A program made the position numbers and the translations under genes. DNA of 64,000 nt from Cellulomonas fimi (GTDB taxonomy: Bacteria; Actinomycetota; Actinomycetes; Actinomycetales; Cellulomonadaceae). Of the stretch, positions 8,804 to 17,692 are shown piece after piece. The number at the start of each line of letters is the position of its first letter. The stretch's first letter is position 1. Location of the stretch: the NCBI RefSeq assembly GCF_028583725.1, contig NZ_CP110680.1, positions 434,001 to 498,000 on the forward strand. The letters run 5' to 3'. Below the pieces are notes generated by a model. The model saw only the letters and a program-made list of their open reading frames with translations, was not told where the DNA came from and made no database searches.

Positions 8804-10791
8804 TGGGCCGACCTCGTCCCGGAGGCGAACTCCGCGTTCATGTCCGGCAGGATCGCTGTCGCGCGTTCACCGGTGTCACCGGACTTCATCCACGCCACGA
8901 AGGCGTCGCGCACCTCCGGGTCGGAGGCCCTGTCGGCGTCGAACGCCCCGCCGGTGAACCACGGGTAGGTCTGGTCGTCGTTGTCGCGCATCGCGTCGTC
9001 GGGCAGCAGGCCGCGTTCGGCCATCGCCATGACCATCGCCATCTGCACGTCGAGCAGCGCGACCTGCTCGACCGTGTGGCGTGCTCCGCTGACCCGGGCC
9101 TCGTTCTCGGTCCAGGACGAGGTGACCGCCTCGATGCCCGCGGACTTGGCCTGGTCGGCCAAGAAGGAGGTGACGGCACCGCCGGTGGGGATGAGGTCGA
9201 TGAGGTCGGTCGCGGCGCCGAGGAACGCCTGGACGTGCGCGTCGGTCTCGGCGGCCTGGGCGGTCAGGCCGAGGGTCATGGAGCGCACGATGAATCCTTG
9301 CAGGGCGGCGGACTGGTTCGCGGCGGCCTGCGCCGCGCCGAAGTCGTCGCCCGCGGCCCAGGCGTCCACTCCGGCGGCCATGCGGGCGGCGTTGAAGGCC
9401 GCGGTGGCTTCGCCGAGGGTGCTCGCGGCGGCGGGGTCGGTCATCACGTCGCGGAGGACGGTCCGCAGGTGGACGTCGGCGAACACGGCTGAGGGGGGCA
9501 GGTCCACGTCCCACACGGCGTTGCTGGGTGGCTCGGCGCTGCTCTGCGCGCGACCGATCGCGACCTGGTTGATGTCGACGACGTACGCGGCGAGCAGGTG
9601 TCCGAGGCTGTCCTTGCCGGCGTCGCCGAAGCTCCCGGCGTCGGCCAGGGCGCGGACCGTCGCGGTCGCGACCGCAGCGGCGTCCGCGGCCCGCGGGTGG
9701 CCGTAGGTGTGCAGGGCGGTGGCGGCGACGTCGAGCGCGCGGCCGGCGGTGTCGCCGTCGTCGGCGTACCAGGACCGGCGCACGACGTGCTCGACGCGTG
9801 CGGTGGTCGCGGGTCCGCCGCCGTCGGGGTTGAAGAACGTGAGGGTGGCCTGCGGGTCGCGCGCGAGCTGCCCGAGCGCGCTGACCAGCGGGTCGTAGCG
9901 GGGCTGGTCCTCGGTGCCGAGCCGCCAGTCGAGCACGCCGGGCTGCTCGATCCAGTGGTTCTCGGTCTCGGTGCGTTCGAGCTCGACCAGCCCGGACGCC
10001 ACGTCGACGAGGAACGTCCCGTCGTAGCGGCCGTGGCCGAGGACCTGGGCCAGCGCCCACCCTTCGCCGGTGTGCCCGGCGGCGGCTTCGACGAGGCCGT
10101 CGGCGTAGTCGCGGGGGAAGGCGTCGGTCGCCGAGTACACGCCCAGGCCGCGTCCGAGGGCGGCGACGACGTCGTCCTGCAGGATCCGCAGGTGCTCGAC
10201 CGTCGAGGTGCCCTCCCGCCAGAGGCCGTCGTCGTCGAACGAGGACCGCGCGTCGCGCTCGTAGGCGGCCAGCAGGTCCTTGAGGACGATCGGCACCTCC
10301 AAGGTGCCGCGGGGGCCGAGCGTGTCGAAGAGCCCCTGCATGACCTGCGCGTCCTGGCTGTAGGTGCCCAGCAGCGCCGCGAGCCGGTCGAGCTGCTCGA
10401 CGTCGCTGCGGTCGACGCGCTGGGAGTACGGGTCCAGTCCGGTCAGGCGTGTCGCGAGCTGCCCGCCGAGCAGCCGGCGGACCTCCTCGATCGAGTCGCC
10501 GTTCGGCATCGACAGGGTGACGACGCCGCTCGTCGACCCGTGCAGCGACCGGCCGGCCTCGGCCTGGTCGGCGAGCTCCATGAGATCCACGCGGGCGCGC
10601 AGGTCGCCGCGCAGCCGCACGATCGTGTCCAGGTTCCGGTCGAGCTCGAGCGCCGTGCGCGAGGGGGACAGCTGCGCGCGTCGCGTCGCCTGCTCCACCC
10701 GGGGCCACCCGCCCCGGGCGCGGCGGGTGAACATCTCGAGCTCGGACAGTGCCTCGCGCAGCACGCCGAGGTCCATCGACGCGAGGCCCAT
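8800..10791 (-). CDS. Large cytosolic-looking protein, DUF6571-like, of unknown function
   Basis: The protein has 663 residues, mostly helical by composition, with no signal peptide. Starting at ATG 10791 places the A of ATG inside the TGA of the upstream gene, so the start is coupled. The N-terminal 80 residues have a helical hairpin character with a GGWP turn, and a later stretch near residue 560 (LIDLIPTGGAVTSFLADQ) is hydrophobic. The arrangement after a short WXG100-like gene and before a lipoprotein resembles actinobacterial loci with DUF6571-type proteins, which I recall only loosely. No catalytic motif is recognisable. I infer a partner or cargo of an ESX/type VII-like route, with low certainty. 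Confidence 0.5.
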   Translation of the reverse strand: MGLASMDLGVLREALSELEMFTRRARGGWPRVEQATRRAQLSPSRTALELDRNLDTIVRLRGDLRARVDLMELADQAEAGRSLHGSTSGVVTLSMPNGDSIEEVRRLLGGQLATRLTGLDPYSQRVDRSDVEQLDRLAALLGTYSQDAQVMQGLFDTLGPRGTLEVPIVLKDLLAAYERDARSSFDDDGLWREGTSTVEHLRILQDDVVAALGRGLGVYSATDAFPRDYADGLVEAAAGHTGEGWALAQVLGHGRYDGTFLVDVASGLVELERTETENHWIEQPGVLDWRLGTEDQPRYDPLVSALGQLARDPQATLTFFNPDGGGPATTARVEHVVRRSWYADDGDTAGRALDVAATALHTYGHPRAADAAAVATATVRALADAGSFGDAGKDSLGHLLAAYVVDINQVAIGRAQSSAEPPSNAVWDVDLPPSAVFADVHLRTVLRDVMTDPAAASTLGEATAAFNAARMAAGVDAWAAGDDFGAAQAAANQSAALQGFIVRSMTLGLTAQAAETDAHVQAFLGAATDLIDLIPTGGAVTSFLADQAKSAGIEAVTSSWTENEARVSGARHTVEQVALLDVQMAMVMAMAERGLLPDDAMRDNDDQTYPWFTGGAFDADRASDPEVRDAFVAWMKSGDTGERATAILPDMNAEFASGTRSAQ

Positions 10792-11153
10792 CACACCGCC
10801 CGGGAGCGGGCCGACAGGGACGCCTGCTCGGTCTTCCACCGCAGGTGCGGCTGCGCCTCCACGTCGATCTGCACCGGCTCGTCGTCGCGCCTCGCGTCCG
10901 CGTCGTCACGCAGCCCGACGACGGCCCCGCGCCACGCCAGACCCGCCTCGGCGAGGTCGGCGAGGAAAGCCGCGCGTGCCGTGCTGCCGGACGCCGTCCA
11001 CGCGTCCGCGATCATCGCCGCGACGCCTGCCACGGGGTTGCCGGGCCCCGCTCCCGCGTCGTGCAGGAGGTCGTCCGCCTGTGCGCACACGTCGCCGAGC
11101 GCGCGGCGGTAGACGTTCGTGCGCAGGTCGCCGGCCGTGCCGGTCACGCTCAC
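10791..11153 (-). CDS. Small WXG100-like protein
   Basis: This is a 120-residue protein with two predicted helices around an AWTASGSTARAAF segment, close to the Trp-x-Gly pattern followed by an amphipathic helix seen in WXG100/ESX proteins. The start is GTG 11153 (VSVTGTAGD) or GTG 11159. Its TGA overlaps the ATG of the 663-residue gene by one base. It is the first gene of the three-gene operon. The call rests on pattern and context only; the canonical WxG triplet is not exact. Confidence 0.5.
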   Translation of the reverse strand: MSVTGTAGDLRTNVYRRALGDVCAQADDLLHDAGAGPGNPVAGVAAMIADAWTASGSTARAAFLADLAEAGLAWRGAVVGLRDDADARRDDEPVQIDVEAQPHLRWKTEQASLSARSRAV

Positions 11154-11257
11154 GAGCACACCCCCTGTCCGGATGATCCGCATCGGACCGTACCGGAACC
11201 GCACCACCGCTCGCGGGCGGTGTCGACCCCCTCGACTCGTTCGGGTGAGCCCGTCCG

Positions 11258-12289
11258 TCAGGCGGACTCGCGGACCACGAGGGTGATGGCCTCGGAGCGG
11301 GGCGGGCGCGGGGGCGTCCCGCCGGCGAGGCGTCGCAGGACGGCGGCGGTGAGGTAGTCCATGACCGCGTCGGCGTTCTGGCGGACGGTCGTCAGGGGTG
11401 GGTGCGCGAAGGGGGCCAGGGGGGTGTCGTCGACGCCGATGATCGCGAGGTCCGTGGGGGCGGTCAGTCCCAGTGCCCGCATGCCGGCGAGGAGCGCGAA
11501 GGCCATGTCGTCGTTGTACGCGCACACGGCCGTCACCGCGGGGGACTCGGCACGCCAGGCGGCGACGGCGTCGGCCGCACCGGCGACGTCCATCGGCACG
11601 ACGCGCGTCGACGGCTCGGACAGCCCGAGCTCGAAGGCGGCGGTGCGGACGCCGTCGAGGCGCAGGTCGCGGAAGACGGCGACGCGGGGGTCGTCGGGCA
11701 GGCCGTAGCCGATGTGCCGGTGGCCGGTGGCGGCGAGGTGCTGGAGCTGGGTCGCGCCGATCAGCGTGTGCGAGACGGTGAGGACGCCCTGGACCGAGCG
11801 CCGCGGGCGGACGAGGGCGCTCACGACGGGGATGCCGGCGTCCTCCATGGCGCGCTGCTCGGTGTCGTCGAGCCCGTCGAGGCTGACGACGGCGGCGGGC
11901 GCGACGGTCCGCCACAGCCCGGACAGCGCCGAACCGCCCGTGGTCCGACGCACGAACAGCGACAACCCGTGCGCCTGGAGGCGCTCCGTCAGGCCCTCGA
12001 CCAGGCCGACGACGGCGGGGCCGATCGGCCAGTCGGGGAGCAGGAACAGCACGACGTCGGAACGACCGGTCCGGAGTGCGCGCGCAGCGCCGTGCGGCGT
12101 GTACCCCAGGCGTTCGATCGCCTCCTGCACGCGTTCGCGGGTGTGCGCCGGGATCGTCTGACCTGGGGTGTTGTTCAGGACGTAGCTCACGGTGGCCTGC
12201 GAGACGCCGGCTTCCCGGGCGACATCCGTCGCCGTGACGCGGCGACGTGCGGTTCCGTCTGCTGCCGACGCGCGTCTTGACGGGGCCAT
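11258..12289 (-). CDS. LacI-family transcriptional regulator
   Basis: The protein has 343 residues. The N-terminal helix-turn-helix (about 17-62) reads TATDVAREAGVSQATVSYVLN, the LacI signature, followed by the hinge helix GAARALRTGRS and a periplasmic-binding-like sugar domain ending in the HPPLTTVRQ strand typical of the family. It is divergent from an MFS transporter and a GH3 beta-glucosidase, with a perfect palindrome in between (12303-12325). It is therefore the likely local repressor, released by a beta-glucoside or disaccharide. Confidence 0.93.
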   Translation of the reverse strand: MAPSRRASAADGTARRRVTATDVAREAGVSQATVSYVLNNTPGQTIPAHTRERVQEAIERLGYTPHGAARALRTGRSDVVLFLLPDWPIGPAVVGLVEGLTERLQAHGLSLFVRRTTGGSALSGLWRTVAPAAVVSLDGLDDTEQRAMEDAGIPVVSALVRPRRSVQGVLTVSHTLIGATQLQHLAATGHRHIGYGLPDDPRVAVFRDLRLDGVRTAAFELGLSEPSTRVVPMDVAGAADAVAAWRAESPAVTAVCAYNDDMAFALLAGMRALGLTAPTDLAIIGVDDTPLAPFAHPPLTTVRQNADAVMDYLTAAVLRRLAGGTPPRPPRSEAITLVVRESA

Positions 12290-12302
12290 GCGGGGAACTT
12301 TA

Positions 12303-12325
12303 ACGTATCAGCGGCACTGATACGT
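12303..12325. promoter_or_regulatory. Palindromic operator, probably for the LacI regulator
   Basis: ACGTATCAG (12303-12311) and CTGATACGT (12317-12325) are perfect 9-bp inverted arms around CGGCA. The site is 14 bp from the regulator start codon and 60 bp from the transporter start, so one bound repressor could control both directions. The odd 5-bp centre lacks the CG-centred even symmetry of most LacI sites. Confidence 0.65.
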
Positions 12326-12385
12326 AAAAGTGGGTCGAATCACCGGCCCGCCACCCACAGTCCCCCTCCTCCTCCGGAGTCCCCC

Positions 12386-13711
12386 ATGGCCACGAACCCC
12401 TACGGCACCACGCCGACCACGACGGCCGCCGCGGTCGCCTACGACGTGCTCGAGCCCCGCGAGCGTCACTGGTTCAGCGAGCCGACCCGCAAGGTCGGCC
12501 CGCGCTTCACGATCGCGCTCTTCGTCGCGCAGCTCGTCTTCTTCGTCGCACTCCTCGGCCCGGCCATCGTCGGCATCGCGGTCAAGGTCGACTCGATCGT
12601 CCCCGAGGCCCAGCGGACCTCCGCGGTCGCGCTCGTCGCCGGGTTCGGCGCGGCGGCGGCGTTCGTCGCGAACGTGCTGTTCGGCCGCCTGTCCGACCGG
12701 ACGACGTCCCGCTGGGGTCGACGCCGGCCCTGGATCGTCGGCGGCACCGTCGTCATGACGCTGGCCTTCGTGATCATGGCGCTCGGCACGAACGTCGCGA
12801 CGGTCACCCTCGGCTGGTTCCTCGCGCAGATCGGCGCCAACGCGACGCTCGCACCGTTCGTCGCGACGCTCGCCGACCAGGTGCCGAAGGTGCAGCGCGG
12901 CAAGATCGCCGCGGCGCTCGGCATGGCGCAGAACATCGGCATCTACGGCGGCACGCTCGTCGCGCAGTTCTTCCAGGACGACCTGCTCATCATGTTCGTC
13001 GGGCCCGCGGTCCTCGCGATCGTCGCGATGGGCGTCTACGCGTGGGTGCTGCCCGACCAGGTGCTGCCCGGCACGCCCGAGCGCATGTCGCTGCGCGAGT
13101 GGGTCACGACGTTCTGGGTGAACCCGCGCCGGCACCCCGACTTCGCGCTCGCGTGGTGGTCCCGGTTCCTCATCGTGCTCGCGACGTTCATGTTCACGAC
13201 GTTCCGGCTGTTCTACATGCAGGACCGGATCGGGCTCGACGCGGGCGACGCCGTCGCGGCCGTGTCGACGGGCGTGCTCATCTACACGCTCGTGCTCGTC
13301 GCGGTCTCGCCCGTCGCGGGCTGGATCTCCGACCGGACTGGCCGCCGCAAGGTGTTCGTCGCGGGGTCCACGCTCATCTTCGCGATCGGCACGCTCATGC
13401 TCACGCAGGCCGGCACCGTCGGGCAGTTCTACGCCGTCGAGGCGATCCTCGGCCTGGCGTACGGGATCTACGTCGGCGTCGACCTCGCGCTGGTCGTCGA
13501 CGTGCTGCCCAACCCCGACGACTCCGGCAAGGACCTCGGCGTCTTCAACATGGCCAACGCGATCCCGCAGACGCTCGCGCCCGCGCTCGGCGGTGTGCTG
13601 CTCGCGGTCAACAGCGCCGTGAACCAGAACTACGACCTGCTGCTGTGGGTCGCCGGCATCGCGAGCGTCATCGGCGCGCTCGTCATCATCCCGATCAGGA
13701 AGGTCCGCTGA
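12386..13711 (+). CDS. MFS sugar transporter
   Basis: This 441-residue membrane protein has about 12 hydrophobic segments and the MFS loop motif FGRLSDRTTSRWGRRRPW after segment 2, with a second SDRTGRRK copy between segments 8 and 9. The GRRRPW form is common in the GPH/sucrose-type cation symporters. A GGAG Shine-Dalgarno precedes the ATG. It is followed 55 bp later by a GH3 beta-glucosidase, so it probably imports short beta-glucosides that are then split in the cytoplasm. Confidence 0.88.
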   Translation: MATNPYGTTPTTTAAAVAYDVLEPRERHWFSEPTRKVGPRFTIALFVAQLVFFVALLGPAIVGIAVKVDSIVPEAQRTSAVALVAGFGAAAAFVANVLFGRLSDRTTSRWGRRRPWIVGGTVVMTLAFVIMALGTNVATVTLGWFLAQIGANATLAPFVATLADQVPKVQRGKIAAALGMAQNIGIYGGTLVAQFFQDDLLIMFVGPAVLAIVAMGVYAWVLPDQVLPGTPERMSLREWVTTFWVNPRRHPDFALAWWSRFLIVLATFMFTTFRLFYMQDRIGLDAGDAVAAVSTGVLIYTLVLVAVSPVAGWISDRTGRRKVFVAGSTLIFAIGTLMLTQAGTVGQFYAVEAILGLAYGIYVGVDLALVVDVLPNPDDSGKDLGVFNMANAIPQTLAPALGGVLLAVNSAVNQNYDLLLWVAGIASVIGALVIIPIRKVR

Positions 13712-13766
13712 GCGCCGCGGCCACCCCCGCCACGCCCGGAACCCGAACACCCCAGGAAGGACCGAC

Positions 13767-16025
13767 ATGACCGTCACCGACACCACCCGCGCCACCGACG
13801 AGAGCGCGATCCGCGCCCGCGTCGACGAGCTCCTCGCCGACATGACGATCGAGGAGAAGGCCGGCCAGCTCACCCAGTACTTCGCGTTCGACCTGCCCGA
13901 GGGCGAGGCGGCCGTGAGCGACCTGCCGCAGAAGCCCGGCGAGGTCGACGACGCGCTCGCGTGCGGTGGCGCCGGCTCGCTGCTGTTCGTCAACGAGGCC
14001 GCCCGCACCAACCGGCTCCAGCGGCAGGCCGTCGAGGGCTCCCGCCACGGGATCCCGGCGTTGTTCGGGTACGACGTGATCCACGGGCTGCGCACGATCC
14101 TGCCCGTGCCGATCGCGCTCGCTGCGTCGTGGGACCCGGACACGATCGAGCGCGGCCAGGCCGTCGCGGCGCGCGAGGCCCGCGCGGTCGGCATCCACTG
14201 GACGTTCGCGCCGATGGTCGACATCGCGCGCGACCCGCGCTGGGGCCGCATCGTCGAGGGCGCGGGCGAGGACCCGTACCTCGGATCGGCGGTCGCGGCG
14301 GCGCAGGTGCGCGGGTTCCAGGGCGAGTGCCTCGGCACGCCCGAGCGCGTCGTCGCCGGTCCGAAGCACTTCGCCGGGTACGGCGCCGCGATCGGCGGGC
14401 GCGACTACGACGAGGTCGACCTGTCGGACCAGCAGCTCCGCAACGTGTACCTGCCGCCGTTCAAGGCCGCGGTCGACGCGGGCGCGGGCAACATCATGAC
14501 CGCGTACATGCCGCTCAACGGCGTCCCCGCGACGGCGAACGAGTGGCTGCTCAAGAACGTGCTGCGCGACGAGTGGGGCTTCGACGGCTTCCTCGTGAGC
14601 GACGCGAACGCGGTGCGCAACCTCACGACGCACGGCTACGCGGCCGACCTCGCCGACGCCGCCGCGCGCGCCGCGTCGGTCGGGCTCGACCTGGAGATGG
14701 CCATCTCCGACCCGGCGTACGCGCACCTCCCGCAGGCCGTCGCGGACGGTCGCGTCAGCATCGAGGCCGTCGACGCGTGCGTGCGCCGCATCCTCGAGGT
14801 CAAGCTGCGGCTCGGCCTGTTCGACGACCCGTTCGTCGACGAGGACCGCGCGCGCGAGGTGCTCGCCGACCCTGCGCACCGCCAGGTCGCCCGCGAGGCC
14901 GCGCAGCGCTCGGCCGTCCTGCTGCGCAACGAGGGCCACCTGCTGCCGCTCCAGGCGGACGCGCTCAGCTCGGTCGCCGTCGTCGGCCCGCTCGCCGACT
15001 CGAAGCGCGACACGCTCGGCCCGTGGGTCTTCGACTACGACCTCGACGAGACGGTCACGGTCCTCGACGGGCTGCGCGCGCGGCTCGGCGACACCGCCGA
15101 CGTCCGGTACGCGCCGGGCGTCCGCCCCGCGCAGCGCACCTTCCCGTCGATGTTCGAGATGTTCCCCGGCAACGCGACGCCCGACCCGGAGAACTTCGAC
15201 GACGAGGCCGAGCTCGCGCGCGCCGTCGAGGTGGCGCGCAGCAGCGACGTCGCCGTCGTCGTGGTCGGCGAGTGGCAGGGGATGATCGGCGAGGCCGCGT
15301 CGCGGTCGTCGCTCGAGCTCCCGGGACGCCAGCTCGAGCTGCTCCAGGCCGTCGCCGCGACCGGCACGCCCGTCGTGCTGCTCGTCATGAACGGCCGCCC
15401 GCTCGACCTGCGCTGGGCCGCCGAGAACGTGCCGGCGATCCTCGACGTCTGGTACCCCGGCACGCAGGGCGGGACGGCGGTCGCGGACCTGCTGCTCGGC
15501 GACGTCGCCCCCGGCGGCAAGCTGCCGTTCTCGTGGCCGCGGACCGTGGGCCAGGTGCCGATGATCTACTCGCACACGACGTCGTTCGAGCCGCAGAACC
15601 AGGGTCGCCGCTACTGGGACGAGGAGAGCACGCCGCTGTTCCCGTTCGGCTTCGGGCTCGGCTACGGCGAGTTCGCCTACGACGACCTGCGCCTGGACAC
15701 CGAGACGCTGCCGCGCGACGGGCGTCTGACCGCCTCCGTGACGGTCACCAACACCGGCGCGCACGACGGCGACGAGGTCGTGCAGCTCTACCTGCACCAG
15801 CGTCACGGCCGCGCCGCGCGACCCGTCCGGGAGCTCAAGGGCTTCCGCCGCGTGCACCTCGCCGCGGGGGAGTCGCAGACGGTGACGTTCGAGGTCGGGC
15901 CCGACGAGCTGCGCTACTGGAGCGCCGCCGCGCGCGACTGGGTCGTCGACGTCACGACGTTCGACGTCGGCATCGGCGGCGACAGCACCGTGCCGCTGAC
16001 GGCGTCGTTCACCACGACGGCCTGA
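13767..16025 (+). CDS. bglX: GH3 beta-glucosidase
   Basis: The protein has 752 residues without a signal peptide, so it acts in the cytoplasm. The (beta/alpha)8 domain carries HGLRTILPVPIALAASWDP and KHFAGYGA signatures, and the nucleophile Asp lies in GFLVSDANAV at about residue 279. The second alpha/beta sandwich domain and a C-terminal fibronectin-III-like domain (VTVTNTGAHDGDEVVQLY) complete the usual BglX layout. It hydrolyses terminal beta-glucosyl (or xylosyl) residues. It is cotranscribed with the transporter 55 bp upstream, under the divergent LacI regulator. Confidence 0.93.
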   Translation: MTVTDTTRATDESAIRARVDELLADMTIEEKAGQLTQYFAFDLPEGEAAVSDLPQKPGEVDDALACGGAGSLLFVNEAARTNRLQRQAVEGSRHGIPALFGYDVIHGLRTILPVPIALAASWDPDTIERGQAVAAREARAVGIHWTFAPMVDIARDPRWGRIVEGAGEDPYLGSAVAAAQVRGFQGECLGTPERVVAGPKHFAGYGAAIGGRDYDEVDLSDQQLRNVYLPPFKAAVDAGAGNIMTAYMPLNGVPATANEWLLKNVLRDEWGFDGFLVSDANAVRNLTTHGYAADLADAAARAASVGLDLEMAISDPAYAHLPQAVADGRVSIEAVDACVRRILEVKLRLGLFDDPFVDEDRAREVLADPAHRQVAREAAQRSAVLLRNEGHLLPLQADALSSVAVVGPLADSKRDTLGPWVFDYDLDETVTVLDGLRARLGDTADVRYAPGVRPAQRTFPSMFEMFPGNATPDPENFDDEAELARAVEVARSSDVAVVVVGEWQGMIGEAASRSSLELPGRQLELLQAVAATGTPVVLLVMNGRPLDLRWAAENVPAILDVWYPGTQGGTAVADLLLGDVAPGGKLPFSWPRTVGQVPMIYSHTTSFEPQNQGRRYWDEESTPLFPFGFGLGYGEFAYDDLRLDTETLPRDGRLTASVTVTNTGAHDGDEVVQLYLHQRHGRAARPVRELKGFRRVHLAAGESQTVTFEVGPDELRYWSAAARDWVVDVTTFDVGIGGDSTVPLTASFTTTA

Positions 16026-16048
16026 CACCACCGCGCCCGACACGACGG

Positions 16049-16079
16049 ACCCCCGCACGCCGACCCGGTGTGCGGGGGT
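16049..16079 (+). terminator. Terminator after GH3 gene
   Basis: ACCCCCGCAC (16049-16058) pairs with GTGCGGGGGT (16070-16079), a perfect 10-bp stem 23 bp after the GH3 stop. Confidence 0.75.
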
Positions 16080-16115
16080 GCCGCGCTGCGGGGCCGCGCC
16101 GGTCCCGGTCCGCCG

Positions 16116-16669
16116 TCATCCGGTGGTGCCGCGCGCGGCGCCCGCCTTCCAGTCGACGACCTGCACGGGCACCACGAGCACCGGGCGGTGCTGGTGGTGC
16201 GAGAGGTGCACGGCGACGGAGCCCTCGACGAGCTCCCGCACCCGGGCGCCGGGGCCGGGCGCGCGCGTGCCGACGACGAACCCGGCGGCGTCGACGGCGC
16301 GGGCCAGGTGCGTGAGGGAGCGGTCGACGCGTCCCGCGAGGTAGCGGAAGTGCCAGGGGACGTCGGCGCCGGCGAGCGTCCGGGCGAGGGCCGCCTCGAT
16401 CGCACGGGACCGGTCCCGCCACGAGTCGTCGACGCCGTCGGGGTCGATCGCCTCGTGCTCGACGGTGCCGTCGGGGTGCTCCTCGCCCGGGTAGCGGGAG
16501 CCGTCGACGTACGCGAGTAGAGCGCCGACGCGCGGGCCGACCGCGCCCACTCGAGCGCGGTGAGCACGACGAGCGGGGGCTGGTCGGGCACGACGCCCAC
16601 GACGAGCGGGTGGCCGGCGAGCGGCACCATGCGCGACGGGCCGGGTTGCGGGACGTCGTGGGCTCGCAT
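16116..16669 (-). pseudogene. Universal stress protein gene with a frameshift
   Basis: From ATG 16669 (GAGG 6 nt upstream) the first frame gives GHPLVVGVVPDQPPLVVLTALEWARSARAS, a UspA N-terminus. It then loses sense near 16535. The -1 frame resumes UspA-like sequence at once (LLAYVDGSRYPGEEHPDG) and runs to TGA 16116 with the C-terminal HLSHHQHRPVLVVPVQ strand. The join lies in the GC-rich stretch around 16530-16545 and could be repaired by one added base. It is either a recent loss of function, a sequencing error, or less likely programmed shifting. The 554-nt span is not a multiple of three, as expected. Confidence 0.75.
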
Positions 16670-16705
16670 CGCGACCTCGTCTCCGGTGACGGACCTCTCG
16701 CGAGA

Positions 16706-17257
16706 CTACCGGCGGGGTCCGTGCACCGACGGCGGCCAGCGGTGCCGCCGCCACGCGTCCCACGTCGCGAACCCGGGCGGCGGGTCGTCGACGGGTGCGC
16801 TGCCGTCGAGCTCGTCGGGCGTCGGCACGTCGATCGCGGCGGCCCACGCGGCGAGCTCGTCGTCGGACATGTGCCACGTCGTGTGCGGCTCCTCCGCGTG
16901 GCGGCGGTCGAGCCGTCGACGCTGCTCGTCGGGTGCCAGCGCGAGGTAGCGCAGCTCGACGACGGCGCCCCGGTCGGCGGCCGCCTGCCGCAGCGCGGAC
17001 CGCTCGTCGCGTGACCAGAGGCCGAAGTCGAGGACGACGTCGGTGCCGAGCTCGAGGGCGCGCAGCGCGATCTCGACGAGCCGGCCTTCGATGACGGCGG
17101 TCGCGCCCCGGGGGTTGTCGTGGCCGTAGAGGGCCTTGACCCACTCGTCCTTCGTCAGGCGGAGCGCGTGCCGCTCGACCTCGATGCGTCGCGCCTCGGT
17201 CGTCTTGCCCGTGCCGGGCAGCCCGACGGTGAGGTAGAGGGTCGGTCGGGTCGTCAT
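16706..17257 (-). CDS. P-loop AAA-type kinase/ATPase
   Basis: The protein has 183 residues starting at ATG 17257, preceded by a GAGGAGG Shine-Dalgarno. Walker A is GLPGTGKT at residues 12-19, followed by KDEWVKALYG and VVLDFGLWSRDER, the pattern of small zeta-toxin/polynucleotide-kinase-like ATPases that phosphorylate a small molecule or nucleic acid. The substrate cannot be read from the sequence. It stands just upstream of the broken universal stress protein gene on the same strand. Confidence 0.8.
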   Translation of the reverse strand: MTTRPTLYLTVGLPGTGKTTEARRIEVERHALRLTKDEWVKALYGHDNPRGATAVIEGRLVEIALRALELGTDVVLDFGLWSRDERSALRQAAADRGAVVELRYLALAPDEQRRRLDRRHAEEPHTTWHMSDDELAAWAAAIDVPTPDELDGSAPVDDPPPGFATWDAWRRHRWPPSVHGPRR

Positions 17258-17416
17258 CGTCCTCCTCGGGGCCGCGTCGTCATCCTCCCCGACGCGCGCC
17301 CCGCGGGCAGCCCTCGGGAAGAGCTCCGACCTCCGGTCGACGCCCGGGACGGTCGCGCGTCGAGGGACCAAGGCCCCGCCGCCGTCGGCGGTCTCCCGGC
17401 ACGCGGCCGCGCCCGC

Positions 17417-17443
17417 TCAAGTCGGGCCCGTGCGTGCCGATGC
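17417..17443 (+). promoter_or_regulatory. Flagellar/WhiG-type (sigma-28) promoter candidate
   Basis: TCAAG at 17417-17421 and GCCGATGC at 17436-17443 are 14 nt apart and resemble the sigma-28 family consensus (TAAA, N15, GCCGATAA). Seven nt separate the second box from the GTG start at 17451. A close copy precedes the other DUF2510 gene at 18353. Such short spacing would make the transcript leaderless. Confidence 0.5.
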
Positions 17444-17450
17444 TGGAGAC

Positions 17451-17642
17451 GTGGCCAGAAGGAAGATCCCCGCGGGCTGGTACCCCGACACGCGTCGGCG
17501 TGGGCAGCACCGGTGGTTCGACGGGCGGGAGTGGACCGAGCACACGATGCCGACGTCGGCCGTGCCCGGTCCTCCGCCGCCTGGTCCTCGCCCTGGTCGC
17601 ACGCGCCGTGGGGTCGTCGCGGGCCCGCCGTCCGTGGTCTGA
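17451..17642 (+). CDS. Small DUF2510 protein
   Basis: This 63-residue protein is almost entirely a DUF2510 motif: PAGWYPDTRRRGQHRWFDG followed by REWTEHT, the aromatic-rich element found at the N-terminus of many actinobacterial membrane proteins. It ends in a basic Pro/Arg tail with no membrane segment, so it may be a reduced relative of such proteins. The GTG 17451 start is supported by the upstream promoter motif and a GGAG 3 nt upstream. The function is unknown. Confidence 0.6.
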   Translation: MARRKIPAGWYPDTRRRGQHRWFDGREWTEHTMPTSAVPGPPPPGPRPGRTRRGVVAGPPSVV

Positions 17643-17692
17643 TCGTCCGGGCGGTCGCGCGTCCGGGCGCGGCCCCGACCCCGGAGGACGCC

